From the NCBI GenBank assembly GCA_038237805.1, contig JBBRYI010000004.1, positions 1 to 64,000 of the forward strand: DNA of 64,000 bases. Reading direction: 5' to 3'. The translations under genes and the position numbers were made by a program. Within the stretch, counting starts at the first letter, position 1; each line of letters starts with the position of its first letter. This document shows positions 63,276 through 64,000 of this stretch, one piece after another. The notes beneath the pieces were generated by a model. That model made no database searches and was not told the DNA's origin. It was given only the letters and a program-made list of their open reading frames with translations. The stretch comes from JBBQFI01 sp038237805. GTDB lineage: Bacteria > Verrucomicrobiota > Verrucomicrobiia > Chthoniobacterales > UBA10450.

Positions 63276-64000
63276 CTACCTCAGATGCTGCTGGAAAAAG
63301 CGCACCGCTCTGGATGCGGCGTCACGTTGCGACGCAGTTGAGAGCACATGACCTTCGCCAGGATAAATTTTCTTTTCGTGCGAAACGCCGAGACGCTGCA
63401 AGAGTTTCTCGAGACGAAATGCGTTTTCCGACGGCACGCGTCGGTCCTGCTCGCCGTGCAGAATTAAAATCGGCGGCAGCCGTTTCACCAAACCCGCGTG
63501 CTCCTTGTCGATCGCGCCAGCCAGTTCCACCGCCGCGCCGATGCGCGGATCGTGTGCTGCCTGGGCGAGGGAAAGGTATGCGCCTAACGAGTAACCAAAG
63601 CAGCCGATCTTCTTTACCTCCGGACGAGCCGCGACGAAATCGACGGCATCGTTTACCGTCGCGCGCCAGGTGTTGAAGTTTTTGTGAATCGCGGCGTCGC
63701 GCGCGAAGAAGTTTCCGGTCCGCTCGAAATAATGGACGACGAAAGATTCAAAACCATTTTCTGCGAGGGCGCGCGCAAACCGACGGATGGCGGGCCCGTC
63801 CATGAACATTCCCCCCGCTCCATGCAGAACGAGCACGCTGGCGCGGTTCGCCGTCGTCTCTGGCGCATAAATTTCTACTGCGATTTTTTTCCCGCCGCTC
63901 TCAAATGATGTTTTGCTTTCGTGAATCGCGCCGGTGTTTTGCGCAAAGGAGCTCGATTGCATCGAAAGGAATAACGCAGGGACCAACGTCCAATTGAGGA
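63276..64000 (-). CDS. Dienelactone hydrolase-like alpha/beta hydrolase (cut by window edge)
   Basis: The frame is open to the window edge, so the start lies outside; the visible 241 residues begin in a signal peptide (LVPALFLSMQSSSFAQ). The nucleophile elbow is GYSLGA (Ser); Asp in EQDRRVP and His in GEGHVLS complete the triad. The HGAGGMFMDG loop forms the oxyanion hole. True dienelactone hydrolases use Cys, so this Ser form is a general esterase of the family. Predicted to be secreted. Confidence 0.85.
   Translation of the reverse strand, partial: LNWTLVPALFLSMQSSSFAQNTGAIHESKTSFESGGKKIAVEIYAPETTANRASVLVLHGAGGMFMDGPAIRRFARALAENGFESFVVHYFERTGNFFARDAAIHKNFNTWRATVNDAVDFVAARPEVKKIGCFGYSLGAYLSLAQAAHDPRIGAAVELAGAIDKEHAGLVKRLPPILILHGEQDRRVPSENAFRLEKLLQRLGVSHEKKIYPGEGHVLSTASQRDAASRAVRFFQQHLR

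Overview
The window looks like chromosome of a soil-type Verrucomicrobiota (Chthoniobacterales-like) bacterium. This is inferred from a PEP-CTERM protein, a CSLREA/beta-helix protein with a dockerin-like tail, ECF sigma factors next to Ser/Thr kinases, Tol-Pal genes and moderately high GC. No rRNA is present to settle the taxonomy, and database placement was not possible.

1-7.9 kb: the C-terminal end of a tyrosine recombinase is followed by an array of RHS C-terminal cassettes. Each unit repeats the RHS core, switches to a different 100-150 residue tip after the RxDPLGL-type hinge, and most are followed by a small lipoprotein or membrane-protein gene (putative immunity). The tips include two related His/Cys predicted peptidases, one Tlde1-like peptidoglycan-targeting domain and two I cannot place. 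The array ends abruptly inside the tail of an unrelated TPR gene. 7.9-11 kb: a TonB-dependent receptor.

11.2-31.6 kb: an envelope/signalling and conflict island. It begins with lipoproteins, an S41 protease, an FHA-ABC transporter, secreted proteins and a membrane Ser/Thr kinase. It continues with a five-gene, translationally coupled operon (22245-30668): SIR2-like-TIR, nSTAND-ATPase-WD40, phospholipase D, SLOG-SLATT-like membrane protein, and patatin. The combination of NAD-consuming, membrane-sensing and lipid-degrading modules with a STAND sensor is the best candidate here for an undescribed immune system.

31.6-36.5 kb: decayed genes (a chimeric FG-GAP/histidine kinase and a CSLREA beta-helix protein) around tRNA-Thr(CGU). 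36.7-45.5 kb: ECF sigma factor, kinase-TPR and adenylate cyclase-TPR genes, then a second TonB receptor broken by an internal inversion and deletion. 45.7-64 kb: mostly housekeeping and envelope genes: PEP-CTERM protein, MBL-fold hydrolase, Pal, universal stress protein, TauE-like permease, ferredoxin, thiD, rnc, a catalytically dead S41 homologue, purD, an HxlR regulator, a cation/proton antiporter, ATP-dependent DNA ligase, a tolQ-tolR-tolA-tolB set and a dienelactone-hydrolase-like protein. Several palindromic intergenic repeats are scattered here.

A striking global feature is the octamer TCGTTAGG. I counted 29 copies by hand on both strands, 20 of them extending to TCGTTAGGC. They are spread from 14.8 kb to the end and nearly absent from the first 14 kb.
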